Shown here: positions 44,796 through 52,864 of the stretch, one piece after another
Layout of the letters: each line of letters begins with the position of its first letter
Numbering within the stretch: the first letter of the stretch is position 1
Origin: Halorubrum ruber
Lineage (GTDB): Archaea > Halobacteriota > Halobacteria > Halobacteriales > Haloferacaceae
Assembly (NCBI RefSeq): GCF_018228765.1
Contig: NZ_CP073695.1
Coordinates: 1,984,001 to 2,048,000, forward strand
DNA length: 64,000 bases
Reading direction: 5' to 3'
Position numbers and translations under genes: made by a program
Notes under the pieces: generated by a model
The model's database searches: none
Seen by the model: only the letters and a program-made list of their open reading frames with translations
What the model was told of the DNA's origin: nothing

Positions 44796-46274
44796 TCAGC
44801 CGAGCGTCCGCAGATTCTCAGTCTCGACGCGCTCTGGCAGCCGTTCGAGCGCGCGGTCGCACCACGCGTCGTGACCGAGCGTGAGCGCCGTCTCGGGGTT
44901 GGCGTCCGCCAGCGCGACGACCCCCTCCGCGGCCGCGACCTGCGCCGCGTCGTCGGTCCGCTCGGGCACCTCGGCGGTGAGCGGATACGTCTCCGAGAGC
45001 GCGGGCGGGTAGGGGCCGAACGGCGGCTTCACGCGCCACACGGCGTCGTAAGTGTGGTTCGAGGGCGCCTTCGACTCGGTGAGGAGGAGGTCGTCGGGCG
45101 CCGCCAGTCGGGCGAGACGGGTCTGGTGTCGCTCCACTTCCGGCCGGCGCGCCGCCTCGTGAGAGGTGTAGAAGAACGCGTCCTTCGAGCCGGGGTCGGT
45201 GCGCTCTAACTCGTCGGCGTGGTCGAGCAGCGCGCGGTAGCCGTCGAGCATCGCCGGGTGGCCGCGGGCGCGGCGGTCGACTAAGTCGAGCAGGTTCCCG
45301 GAGCGGATCGCCTCCTTCACGCGGCGCAGCTCCTCGAAGGTGACGTGGAGGTTGTGCTCGGCGAGCAGCCGCTCCGTCTCGCCGTCGTCGAAGCCGCGGA
45401 GGTCGGCGGGCGTGTGGTCCGCGCAGACGGGACACGAGCACGGGAAGTAGTCGAGCTCTTCGAGGTGTTCCGTCCCCGAGACGGTCAGGTAGCGGCCGTC
45501 ACGCGCCATCAGCGCGTAGGCGGCCGAGTCGAACAGGTCGCAGCCGGCCGCCACCGCGAGCGCGAGCATCATGGGGTGGCCGGCGCCGAACAGGTGGACC
45601 GGCGCGCCCGGCCCGAGCCCGCGCTTCGCCGCGCGCACCGCCTCGACGACCTCGGCGTAGCGGTAGGAGTTCAGGAGGGGAACCATCGCGCCGACGGGGA
45701 ACACGTCGAGGTCGGTCGCGGCCGCGTGCCGCCCCGCCTCCTCGCGGAGGTCGGCGTACGTCGACCCCTGGACCGGGGCGTTGACCAGCATCTCTCCGGT
45801 CTCGGCGTCCTCCGCGTCCGCGAGCGCCTGCTTCGTCGTCGCCAGCTCGCGCTCCGCCTGCTCGCGGTCGGCGTCCGGCGGCGTGGGCACGTCGACGGGT
45901 GTCGCCACGTCGCTGCCGATCCGCCGCTGGAACTCGATGATCTCCGCGGTCGTCACGTCGATGTCGCCGTACTCGGCTAACTGGAAGGAGCCGGAGTCGG
46001 TCATGATCGCGCCGTCGAAGCCGAGGAAGTCGTGGAGCCCCTCGTCGACGACGCGGTCGCGGATGCGGTCCGTGCTGCGGATGATGTAGGAGTTCGTGAT
46101 CAGCATCTCCGCGCCGAACTCCCCGCGGAGCCGCTCGGGCTCGATCGTGAGCACGTTGGGGTTGACCACGGGCAGAAGCGCCGGCGTCTCGACCGTGACG
46201 TCGGCGCGCGGGACCTCCAGCCGACCGATCCGCCCGGCGGCGTCGTGGTCCCGGATCTCGAAGTGATCGCGCAT
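44796..46274 (-). CDS. tgtA: tRNA-guanine(15) transglycosylase (archaeosine synthesis, TgtA)
   Basis: A 492-residue enzyme that exchanges guanine-15 of tRNA for preQ0 as the first step of archaeosine formation. The catalytic domain includes [25 protein letters not shown] with the conserved Asp, VDVPTPPDA and, near residue 275, the Zn ligands CSCPVC with a later His. The C-terminal half is the short archaeal extension without a PUA domain; a separate ArcS gene would be expected elsewhere. Start MRDHFE at 46274 is chosen over the 24-residue longer reading, which begins in low-quality sequence. Confidence 0.92.
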   Translation of the reverse strand: MRDHFEIRDHDAAGRIGRLEVPRADVTVETPALLPVVNPNVLTIEPERLRGEFGAEMLITNSYIIRSTDRIRDRVVDEGLHDFLGFDGAIMTDSGSFQLAEYGDIDVTTAEIIEFQRRIGSDVATPVDVPTPPDADREQAERELATTKQALADAEDAETGEMLVNAPVQGSTYADLREEAGRHAAATDLDVFPVGAMVPLLNSYRYAEVVEAVRAAKRGLGPGAPVHLFGAGHPMMLALAVAAGCDLFDSAAYALMARDGRYLTVSGTEHLEELDYFPCSCPVCADHTPADLRGFDDGETERLLAEHNLHVTFEELRRVKEAIRSGNLLDLVDRRARGHPAMLDGYRALLDHADELERTDPGSKDAFFYTSHEAARRPEVERHQTRLARLAAPDDLLLTESKAPSNHTYDAVWRVKPPFGPYPPALSETYPLTAEVPERTDDAAQVAAAEGVVALADANPETALTLGHDAWCDRALERLPERVETENLRTLG

Positions 46275-46356
46275 ACCCCGACTGCGCGGACGCGAGCGGT
46301 AAGGGTTGCGTTCGCCGGCGAGCGCGTCGCCGACGCCCGGTCGCAACGATCGCCGA

Positions 46357-47133
46357 CTACAGCCCGGTCGGGTGCGAGAGGTACGTCGTCTCGACGCCCC
46401 AGTCGTCCGTCAGCGACTGGAGCGCGCGGACGCCGAACGTCTCCGTGGCGTAGTGCCCGGCGAGGAACACGGTAATTCCGGCCTCCCGCGCGTCGTGGTA
46501 GACCTGCTGTTTCCCCTCGCCCGTGATCAGGGCGTCCGCGTCGGCCGCGACCGCCTCGTCGAGCCAGTCGACCCCGGAGCCGGTGACGACCGCGACCCGC
46601 TCGATCTCGTCGGGGCCGAAGTCGAGTACCCGCGTGGGCGACGCCTCGCCGTCGGGCTGGCCCTCGAAGTCGTCGAGCGTCTCGCGAATCGCGGCCGCCG
46701 ACCGCGGCGACGCAGTCTCGCCGATCGTCCCGATCGTCACCGGCCCCATCTCGCCGAACGGGTCGCGGTCGGAGAGCCCCACCGCGTCCGCGACCCCCGC
46801 CGCGTTGCCCAGTTCCTGGTGCCCGTCGAGCGGGAGGTGGGAGACGTACAGCGCGAGGTCGTTTTCGACCAAGGCCGCGATCCGGTCGTGAACGCGGCCC
46901 GTGACGCGCTCGATGCCGCCCCACGAGAGCCCGTGGTGGACGACGAGGACGTCCGCCCCCGCGTCCGCGGCGGCCTCGATGGTCGCCGTCGCGGCGTCGA
47001 CCGCGAAGGCGACGCGCTCGACCTCGCCCTCGTCCGGACCCACCTGTAACCCGTTCGCGCTCGCGTCGACGTCGGCATACGCGGCCGTGTCGAGTTCGTC
47101 GTCGAGTCGCTCGACGTACTCGGAGAGCTTCAT
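46357..47133 (-). CDS. Nif3-like dinuclear metal centre protein
   Basis: A 258-residue protein of the Nif3/DUF34 family. Metal ligands are visible at [12 protein letters not shown] (tandem His near residue 65), [13 protein letters not shown] and GHYATETFG near the end. Hexameric dinuclear proteins of this kind occur in all domains; a GTP cyclohydrolase-like role has been proposed. The start [14 protein letters not shown] at 47133 follows a GGAATAAAGCG box about 26 bp upstream, which argues against the longer frame from 47220. Confidence 0.88.
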   Translation of the reverse strand: MKLSEYVERLDDELDTAAYADVDASANGLQVGPDEGEVERVAFAVDAATATIEAAADAGADVLVVHHGLSWGGIERVTGRVHDRIAALVENDLALYVSHLPLDGHQELGNAAGVADAVGLSDRDPFGEMGPVTIGTIGETASPRSAAAIRETLDDFEGQPDGEASPTRVLDFGPDEIERVAVVTGSGVDWLDEAVAADADALITGEGKQQVYHDAREAGITVFLAGHYATETFGVRALQSLTDDWGVETTYLSHPTGL

Positions 47134-47154
47134 ACCGGTCCGTCGTGCGGGCGG

Positions 47155-47165
47155 GGAATAAAGCG
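47155..47165 (-). promoter_or_regulatory. TATA box of the Nif3-like gene
   Basis: Minus-strand CGCTTTATTCC is centred about 26 bp upstream of the ATG at 47133. Confidence 0.45.
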
Positions 47166-47225
47166 CGGCGGTCCGGCGGGATCGGATCCGTTCGCAGGTG
47201 CGGTCGATTTTGAACTTCACGGACG

Positions 47226-47472
47226 GCCATTTATAAATGAATGCGCGGTGGCGCGTGCCGACGAGCGGCCGCAGGCCGCGAGTCGCACGCGCGAGGGAGT
47301 CGGTCGCCGAGCGAAGCGACGGCGACCGACGAGGCTGGGGAGGCGTGAGGCGCTGTGCGGTGCGGTCGGGTGGGACTCAAAGGGGCAGCCGCGAGGCGGG
47401 CGCAGGCGACGTAAGCACCGCAGGAACGAGCGAAGCGAGTGACGAGGAGCGCAACGAGCGTGCGTCCGCCTC
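47226..47472. other. Repeat-rich intergenic block with hairpins
   Basis: The region begins with GCCATTTATAAATGAA (47226-47241), which matches the end of the 57 bp repeat unit listed below, so half a unit is separated from the main array. It then holds GC-rich, hairpin-forming sequence: GGTCGCCG and CGGCGACC form an 8 bp stem near 47307-47332, and CAGCCGCGAGGCGG (47386-47399) is the exact complement of CCGCCTCGCGGCTG (47466-47479). Open frames here have no recognisable protein similarity. The gap between the Nif3 start and the hemA stop is 629 bp in all. Confidence 0.6.
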
Positions 47473-47479
47473 GCGGCTG
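47386..47479. repeat. Long inverted repeat, 14 bp perfect arms
   Basis: CAGCCGCGAGGCGG at 47386-47399 pairs perfectly with CCGCCTCGCGGCTG at 47466-47479; the stem can extend imperfectly inward. The loop contains GAACGAGCGAAGCGAGTGACG. The right arm overlaps the first 57 bp repeat. It looks like a dispersed haloarchaeal repeat element with possible transcript-hairpin function. Confidence 0.6.
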
Positions 47480-47757
47480 GGGCTTTGGAGGCATTCGCCC
47501 TCGATCTGCCAGCTGCCATTTATAAACGAGCGGCTGGGGCTTTGGAGGCATTCGCCCTCGATCTGCCAGCTGCCATTTATAAACGAGCGGCTGTGTCGTT
47601 GGGAGTGGTCGCGGTCGATCCGCCAGCAGTGATTTATAAATAAGCGGCTGTGTCGTTGGGAGTGGTCGCGGTCGATCCGCCAGCAGTGATTTATAAATAA
47701 GCGGCTGGGGCTGCTGAAGAGTTCAGCGCCGATCCGCAGACAACCGCTTATAAACAA
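47473..47757 (+). repeat. Tandem array of five 57 bp units (pattern A-A-B-B-C)
   Basis: Units start at 47473, 47530, 47587, 47644 and 47701, each beginning GCGGCTG and each exactly 57 bp. Units 1 and 2 are identical, units 3 and 4 are identical to each other but differ from the first pair, and unit 5 is a third variant. Each unit ends with a palindromic ATTTATAAA-like core (CTTATAAAC in unit 5). Pair-wise identity implies recent duplication of single units. Because 57 is a multiple of three, long open frames appear on both strands, but their 19-residue repeats are an artefact. The array ends 5 bp before the hemA stop. Confidence 0.85.
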
Positions 47758-47762
47758 CAAAC

Positions 47763-49103
47763 TTAGTCGTCCAGTTCCTCGGCGACGGAGTCGGGGACCG
47801 CGTCCGGGCCGCCGGCCGCGGCGTCGGCGATGTCCGCCTCCTCCGGCCCCTCGGCCCCCGACGTGAACTCGGGATCGAACAGCCGGAGCGCGGTCCGGAT
47901 CGTCTCCCAGTCGTCCTCGCCGGCGGCGTCCCGGAGCGAGCGCGTCGGCGCCGCGAGCAGTTGGCCGACGAGCGCGTCCGCCAAGTCTTCGACCGTCTCG
48001 CGCTGCTCGTCGGTCAGCCCGCCCTGCGCCTCGAGCTTCGACATCGCGCGGTCGAGCTCGCGCGCCTTCACCTGGTCCGCGCCGGCGTACATTGCCGAGA
48101 TGGCGTCGTCCGCGCGCTTGCGCTTGTACGCCTGAAGGATGCGGTCGAGCTCCTCGTCGATGATCGACTCGACCTTCCGGGCCTCCTCCGCGCGGCTCTC
48201 GCGGGTCCGCCGGGTGACGTCTTCGAGGTCGTCGATGTCGTAGACGGTGACGCCCTCGCGGGCGCCGGCCGCGGGGTCGACGTCGCGCGGCTGCGCGATG
48301 TCGATACAGACGACGCGACCGGCGCCGTCGACGTACGACGGGTGGACGACGAGGTCGGGGCTCCCGGTCGCGGTGACGACGAGGTCGGCGTCGGGGATGA
48401 TCGCAGGGAGGTCCGCGAGCGACACCGCCTCGGCGGCGGTGTCGACCTCCTCGACGACGAACTCCGCGTGCGGCACGGTGCGGTTCGCGACGACGATCTC
48501 CGAGACTGCGGTGTCGTCGAGCGTGCGAGCCGCGAGCGTTCCCATCTCGCCGGCGCCGACGACGACAGCGGTTCCGTCCGTCAAATCGATCTCGCTGGCC
48601 GCCAGCCGGACGGCCGCGGAGCCGAGCGAGACGACGCCCTCGTTGATCTCCGTCTCCGTCCGCGCGCGCTCGCCGACGTGGAGCGCCTTCGTCACGGCGT
48701 CTTTGAGCACCGGGCCGATGCCACCGGCGGACTTCGACTCCTCGTAGGCCTCGCGCAGCTGGCCGATAATCTGGTCTTCGCCGAGTACGAGCGACTCCAG
48801 CCCGGAGGCGACTCTCATTAGGTGCTCTAAGCTCTCCTCGTGGTCGAGGCGGCGGACCGCGCCGCCGCGCACGTCCGGCGCGAACGTCGACAGCGCCGTC
48901 GTGCCGTCGACGGTCCGGTCGGTGACGACGTACGCCTCCGAGCGGTTACACGTCTGCACCGCGAACGCCTCCTCGACCCCTTCGCGCGCGAGCAGGTCGG
49001 AGACGGTCGCGCGGACGCCGTCGCCGCCGGCGGCCTCGATCTCGTCGACGGTCGCGTCGGCGTGGGCGACGCTCACGCCGGCGATCGCACCCGTCTCTCT
49101 CAT
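47763..49103 (-). CDS. hemA: Glutamyl-tRNA reductase
   Basis: A 446-residue enzyme that reduces Glu-tRNA to glutamate-1-semialdehyde, the first committed step of tetrapyrrole synthesis. The catalytic cysteine is Cys52 in AVQTCNRSEAYVV; GEDQIIGQLREAYEESK (substrate region) and the NADPH fold AVVVGAGEMGTLAARTL follow; the dimerisation helix lies near residues 300-385, and the end is an acidic tail. It overlaps the upstream precorrin-2 dehydrogenase gene by 4 bp (ATGA). The first third, including VSVAHADATVDE, is normal in length. Confidence 0.95.
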   Translation of the reverse strand: MRETGAIAGVSVAHADATVDEIEAAGGDGVRATVSDLLAREGVEEAFAVQTCNRSEAYVVTDRTVDGTTALSTFAPDVRGGAVRRLDHEESLEHLMRVASGLESLVLGEDQIIGQLREAYEESKSAGGIGPVLKDAVTKALHVGERARTETEINEGVVSLGSAAVRLAASEIDLTDGTAVVVGAGEMGTLAARTLDDTAVSEIVVANRTVPHAEFVVEEVDTAAEAVSLADLPAIIPDADLVVTATGSPDLVVHPSYVDGAGRVVCIDIAQPRDVDPAAGAREGVTVYDIDDLEDVTRRTRESRAEEARKVESIIDEELDRILQAYKRKRADDAISAMYAGADQVKARELDRAMSKLEAQGGLTDEQRETVEDLADALVGQLLAAPTRSLRDAAGEDDWETIRTALRLFDPEFTSGAEGPEEADIADAAAGGPDAVPDSVAEELDD

Positions 49104-49813
49104 CGGTCGAGTACCTCCTCAATCACGGTGTCAGCCTCTTGCCGTCCGTTGGATCTCCCCTTTTGTAAACCCTTCCAAACCCCCCGGGATCTGACAACGC
49201 GTCGGACCGCTTCCCGCCGCTTTTCGGGGGCGACACCCGCCGTTTTCAGCTCCTCGCGGATCTCCCCCGAGAGCGCCGCCATCTCGCCCGCACCCTCGAT
49301 CTCGGCCTCGATCCGCTCTCGGAGCGCCTTCGCCAAGGCGGGACTCGTTCCCCCCGTCGAGAGGGCAACGGTCACCGGGTCGTCCTCGACCGTCGCGGGC
49401 ACCACCACGCTCCCGGGGTCGCGACCGCCCGACACGTCCGTGCGGTTGACGAGGATTCCCCGGTCGAGCGCGGCCGACTCCACGGCCGCGTTGACCGCGG
49501 CGTCGTCCGTCGCCGCGACCGCGAGCGCGGGATCGAGGCGGTCGATCCACTCCGCGACGGCGTCGGCATCCGGCGCGGCGCGGACCAGTTCGACCGACGG
49601 CCCGTCCGGGCCCTCGTCCCCGTCTCGTTCGTCGGCCTCGCGCTGGTCCGCATCCCGCTCGTCCGCGAGCTCGCGCACCCGCTCGTCGAACTCTGGGCTG
49701 ACGACGACGATCCGGCCCGCCTCGTCGAACCCGGCAGCCTTTCGCGAGCCGACGGCACCGCCGCCGAAGACGGCGACCGTCTCGCCCGCGAGGTCGTGGT
49801 AGAGCGGGGTCAC
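49100..49813 (-). CDS. Precorrin-2 dehydrogenase/sirohydrochlorin ferrochelatase-type protein (Met8/CysG N-terminal type)
   Basis: A 237-residue protein from a GTG start. The NAD-binding segment is TVAVFGGGAVGSRKAAGF; the central domain has LAVAATDDAAVNAAVES, NRTDVSGGRDPGSVVVPATV and ALSTGGTSPALAKALRER, all typical of Met8/SirC enzymes. It oxidises precorrin-2 to sirohydrochlorin (and may insert iron). A charged insertion of about 30 residues (around ADERDADQREADE) is haloarchaeal in style. It sits between the AhbAB-like gene and hemA on the same strand, giving a siroheme/heme operon. Confidence 0.87.
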   Translation of the reverse strand: MTPLYHDLAGETVAVFGGGAVGSRKAAGFDEAGRIVVVSPEFDERVRELADERDADQREADERDGDEGPDGPSVELVRAAPDADAVAEWIDRLDPALAVAATDDAAVNAAVESAALDRGILVNRTDVSGGRDPGSVVVPATVEDDPVTVALSTGGTSPALAKALRERIEAEIEGAGEMAALSGEIREELKTAGVAPEKRREAVRRVVRSRGVWKGLQKGRSNGRQEADTVIEEVLDR

Positions 49814-49844
49814 GCTCGCCCTCTGAATCCCGCGATCCGGCGGA

Positions 49845-50930
49845 TCACGCCGTGTTGCTGTCCGCCCGGTCCGCGATGCGGATGCCGGTCTTCTTCAGGA
49901 TGCGCGTCGAGAACAGGGTGTCCCAGTCGTCGGCGCCGACATCCCAGTGCTCGTCCATCAGCTCCCGCACCTCCGCGATCCGGCGCTCGCTCTCCGCCTC
50001 CGTGCGCCCGTGCGTCATCGCGAAGAAATTGTACTCCCAGACGCCCGCGTGGCGCGGGCGCTCGTAGCAGTGCGTGACGAAGTCGAGTTCCGCCACCGCG
50101 GGGCCGACCTCGTCTAAGACGTCCTCGGGCACGTTCCAGACGGTCATCCCGTTCTCCGTGTAGCCGAGCGCGTAGTGGTTGGGGATGACGCCGACGCGGC
50201 GCACCTTCCCCTCCCGCTCGAACCGCTTGATCGTCTCGATCACCCACTCCACGTCGGCGTCGAGCGCGGCCGCGACGTCGGTGTAGGGGGTCTCCGTCAC
50301 CGGGAGCCCGCCCTGGATCTCGACGACGAGGTCGCGCTCGTCGGGCGTGAGCGTCCCGCGGTCGCTGGGCTCCACGTCGGGCCCCAACTCCGACAGGTCC
50401 ACGTCGCCCTCGGGAACCGGCCCGTCGACGAGGAACTTCGCGCCGACGTGGAACTCCCGGAGCTTCGGGAGGTTGTACGTCTCCTGACCCGTCGCGGCCT
50501 CGATCTCGTCGAGCACCTCCTCCACCCGGTCGTTCCCGTCCTTGTCGGGGTCCGGGTGGTCGGCGACGCTCACCACGAACCACATGTTGAGGTGGGGGTG
50601 TTCCCGCTCGTAGTTGTGCGCCACCGCGGTGAACTCGTTGACGGCCTCCGCGATCTCCTCGTAGCGGTCCTCGGGCGCGTGTATCGCGACGAGCGAGGCG
50701 GCGCCGCCGATCTCCTCGGCGTTGACGAGCGCGCCGAACCGCGAGAGGATTCCCTCCTCGTCGAGCTCGCGGACGCGCTCGCACAGCTCCGGGCCGGTCA
50801 CGTCGACGCCGCGCTCGCGGAGCGCGGCTGCCGCCGCGTCGAAGGGGCGCTCCGTCACCGGGAACCCGCCCTGGAACGCGTTGATGATCGCGCGGTCGAG
50901 CGCCGTCAGATCCGCGTCGACCTCTTGCAT
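49845..50930 (-). CDS. Siroheme decarboxylase, fused AhbA-AhbB (two Lrp/AsnC-like halves)
   Basis: A 361-residue protein made of two homologous halves. Each starts with a winged helix (LTALDRAIINAFQGGFPVTE; LTPDERDLVVEIQGGLPVTE) and continues in an AsnC-type domain. The first half has RFGALVNAEEIGG, EFTAVAHNYEREHPHLNMWFVVS; the second RRVGVIPNHYALGYTENGM and THCYERPRHAGVWEYNFFAM, including the NH-x-x-LG motif. This is the AhbA/AhbB (NirDLGH) pair that decarboxylates siroheme to didecarboxysiroheme on the alternative heme route. Usually the two are separate genes; here they are one chain. Lrp-type transcription regulation is a less likely reading because these motifs are the enzyme's. Confidence 0.85.
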   Translation of the reverse strand: MQEVDADLTALDRAIINAFQGGFPVTERPFDAAAAALRERGVDVTGPELCERVRELDEEGILSRFGALVNAEEIGGAASLVAIHAPEDRYEEIAEAVNEFTAVAHNYEREHPHLNMWFVVSVADHPDPDKDGNDRVEEVLDEIEAATGQETYNLPKLREFHVGAKFLVDGPVPEGDVDLSELGPDVEPSDRGTLTPDERDLVVEIQGGLPVTETPYTDVAAALDADVEWVIETIKRFEREGKVRRVGVIPNHYALGYTENGMTVWNVPEDVLDEVGPAVAELDFVTHCYERPRHAGVWEYNFFAMTHGRTEAESERRIAEVRELMDEHWDVGADDWDTLFSTRILKKTGIRIADRADSNTA

Positions 50931-51005
50931 GGCGCGACATCGGGCCCGAGCGAGAATAAGCGATCCGGCCTGACGCCGCGGGGCTTCTGGCCTGACGCCG
51001 CGGGG

Positions 51006-51473
51006 CTACTCGTCGACGTCGCGCGCGATGTCCGCGAGCGACGAGCGCGGCCCGCGGTTCGCGTCGTACACGGTCCGCTCGCCCGGTATCCGAAGCCCGT
51101 ACAGCTCGCCGGGCACCACCACGTCGAGGACGACGCTGTCGCCGGGCTCCCGGCCGTTCGCGTCGAGCCACTCGACCAAGCGGTTCGCCCCCTCGCCGGC
51201 CTCGCGCGCGAGCCGCCGGTTGTCGAACGCGCCGCGGAGGAGGCGGCCCTTGGAGTCGCTCGCGACCCGCGCGTGGTGCTCGCCCCCGTCGAACGCGACG
51301 CGGATCAGGTCGCCCTGACTCACGTCGAGTGCGTCGCAGCTTCCGGACTCGACGCGGCCGTCGAGCGCGTCGTCGTCGGGGAGCCGGACGCAGGGGCGAC
51401 GAGTGCCGCCGCTCCGGGCGAGCGAGACGCGGATCGAAGAGACGTCCTCGCCGTCGGAGGGGACGCGAGGCAT
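51006..51473 (-). CDS. DUF7112-like haloarchaeal protein
   Basis: A 155-residue acidic protein with a beta-rich first half (IRVSLARSGGTRRPCVRLPDD; DLIRVAFDGGEHHARVASD) and a second half with ESVRDNRRLAREAG-like helix and VVLDVVVPGELYGLRIPGE. It resembles the haloarchaeal DUF7112 family as I recall it; no function known. It starts 10 bp after the eS6 stop on the same strand, so it is probably translated from the eS6 mRNA. Confidence 0.65.
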   Translation of the reverse strand: MPRVPSDGEDVSSIRVSLARSGGTRRPCVRLPDDDALDGRVESGSCDALDVSQGDLIRVAFDGGEHHARVASDSKGRLLRGAFDNRRLAREAGEGANRLVEWLDANGREPGDSVVLDVVVPGELYGLRIPGERTVYDANRGPRSSLADIARDVDE

Positions 51474-51483
51474 CGCGGCGTCG

Positions 51484-51888
51484 TTACTCGTCGGCGTCGT
51501 CGTCCGCGTCGCCCTCGCCGAGCGCGGCCGCAACGTCGCCGTCGCCGTCGACGACACTCGCGTTGATCTGCGCGACGTCGTCGTCGATCTCGCGACCGCG
51601 GACGGTGATGCGCTTGCGCTCGCCCTCGCGGGACGGCTCGAAGCCGACGCCGCCCTCTAAGAGGAGCTCCTTCAGGCGCGTGCCGGAGACGTCCTCCCGC
51701 ATCGGGCGCCCGGTCTCGTCGGAGCCGCCGGTGAGTTCGATGGTGTGATCGGAGAGCCCGACCGCGTCGCCGCCGATCTCGTCGCCGAGTTCGCGACCGA
51801 GGAATCGGTTGGCGTCCTGTCCGTCGACCTCTCGCTGGAACGTCTCGCCGGTCTCGGGGTCGGCGACGACGACTTTGAATTCGGCCAT
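51484..51888 (-). CDS. rps6e: 30S ribosomal protein S6e
   Basis: A 134-residue protein beginning MAEFKVVVADPETGETFQREVDGQDANRFLGRELGDEI, with GLSDHTIELTGGSDETGRPMREDVSG and ERKRITVRGREI, the standard archaeal eS6. A TATA box at 51910-51918 is about 26 bp upstream of the ATG at 51888. The downstream gene (DUF7112-like) follows by 10 bp. Two acidic tails replace the basic C-terminus of eukaryotic S6. Confidence 0.95.
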   Translation of the reverse strand: MAEFKVVVADPETGETFQREVDGQDANRFLGRELGDEIGGDAVGLSDHTIELTGGSDETGRPMREDVSGTRLKELLLEGGVGFEPSREGERKRITVRGREIDDDVAQINASVVDGDGDVAAALGEGDADDDADE

Positions 51889-51909
51889 GCGCGAACCCAG
51901 TCCCCCGCG

Positions 51910-51918
51910 CATAAAAAG
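51910..51918 (-). promoter_or_regulatory. TATA box of rps6e
   Basis: Minus-strand CTTTTTATG is centred about 26 bp upstream of the ATG at 51888, giving a leaderless mRNA and fixing the start at MAEFK. Confidence 0.55.
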
Positions 51919-51954
51919 CACGTCGAAACGTCGAAAGCGCGCGCCGCGGCGCGC

Positions 51955-52719
51955 TCAGGCGTCTGCCCCGTCGACGCGGACGATCTCGCGCTCGCCGTCG
52001 CCCCACGGCCCGTCGACGAACGCGGCCTCGACCGCGCGGGCGACGGCCTCCGAGTCGTCCGGGCCGCCCGCGTCGGCGACGCTCCCGACCGACTCCGGAT
52101 CGAACGGCACGTCGAGCGCGTCGTAGACGGGCTCGGTGACCCGCGCGATCGGCTCAGGATCGTCGGCCGAGACGACGAGGACGCCCGCGACGAGCGTCGC
52201 GTCGGCCCGGACGCGCTGGGCGAGGCCCGCGACCTTGCCGCCGACGACGACGCGCTCTGCGCCCTCGGTCGCCGCGCCGTCCGCGGTGCGCTCCCCGCCT
52301 GCGACCCGAAGCGAGTGGTCGCCGGGACAGAAGGCGTCCGGCGGCTCCCCCCGGACTACGTCGGCGCCCAGGTCACGGAGCGCGTCGCGGAGCGTCTCGG
52401 TCGCGGTCTCGTACCGCGAGTCGATCGACCCGCGCCCGTCGCCCGTCGGCACCGCGACGCCGAACGAGAGCGTCGACCCCGTGTACGCGACCGCGCGCCC
52501 GCCGACGTCGCGCTCGACGGGCGGAAACCCCGCCTCCTCGGCCGCCCGCTTCGCCGCCTCGAACCCGGACTCGCGGACGTCGCGCCGACCGAACGCGACC
52601 TGCCGCGGCGGCGCGGCCACGCGCACGGCCGGGACGCCGTCAGCGGCCGACGCGAGGAGGTCCGCCGTCGGCTCGCGGTCCGCGGCGGGCGTCTCGAACT
52701 CACCCCTGTACACGCGCAT
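51955..52719 (-). CDS. Lipoate-protein ligase A-like protein
   Basis: A 254-residue protein of the biotin/lipoate A/B ligase fold. Motifs: ERDVGGRAVAYTG (substrate loop), VGGKVAGLAQRVRADATLVAGVLVV (the invariant lysine of the GxKIAGxAQ motif is present) and VTEPVYDALDVPFDP. Such proteins attach lipoate or octanoate to E2 or glycine-cleavage H subunits. Lacking a C-terminal accessory domain it may need a separate LplB-like partner, as in some archaea. The start MRVYRGEFE at 52719 is divergent from the kinase at 52865. Confidence 0.82.
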   Translation of the reverse strand: MRVYRGEFETPAADREPTADLLASAADGVPAVRVAAPPRQVAFGRRDVRESGFEAAKRAAEEAGFPPVERDVGGRAVAYTGSTLSFGVAVPTGDGRGSIDSRYETATETLRDALRDLGADVVRGEPPDAFCPGDHSLRVAGGERTADGAATEGAERVVVGGKVAGLAQRVRADATLVAGVLVVSADDPEPIARVTEPVYDALDVPFDPESVGSVADAGGPDDSEAVARAVEAAFVDGPWGDGEREIVRVDGADA

Positions 52720-52864
52720 GCCGGACCAGACGACTGGAGCGCACAAGCCCTTTGCGCCGGGCGCGGTCGCCCGTCGGCGCGCTGAGAGCCCCGGTGACGA
52801 GACGGCCCGTCGGCCGGCGCGTGACACAACAGTTTTGTCGGCTCTGGAAGTGGTTCAGATATCG

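Noticed and set aside
47473-47757. CRISPR array
   Set aside because: The units abut without unique spacers, pairs are identical over their whole length, and no cas genes are nearby.
47377-47760. Open frames with 19-residue peptide repeats across the 57 bp array on both strands
   Set aside because: The frames exist because 57 is a multiple of three; the residues (rich in Arg, Ser, Cys, Trp) are unlike haloarchaeal proteins and neither strand has a sensible start with a TATA box at the right distance.
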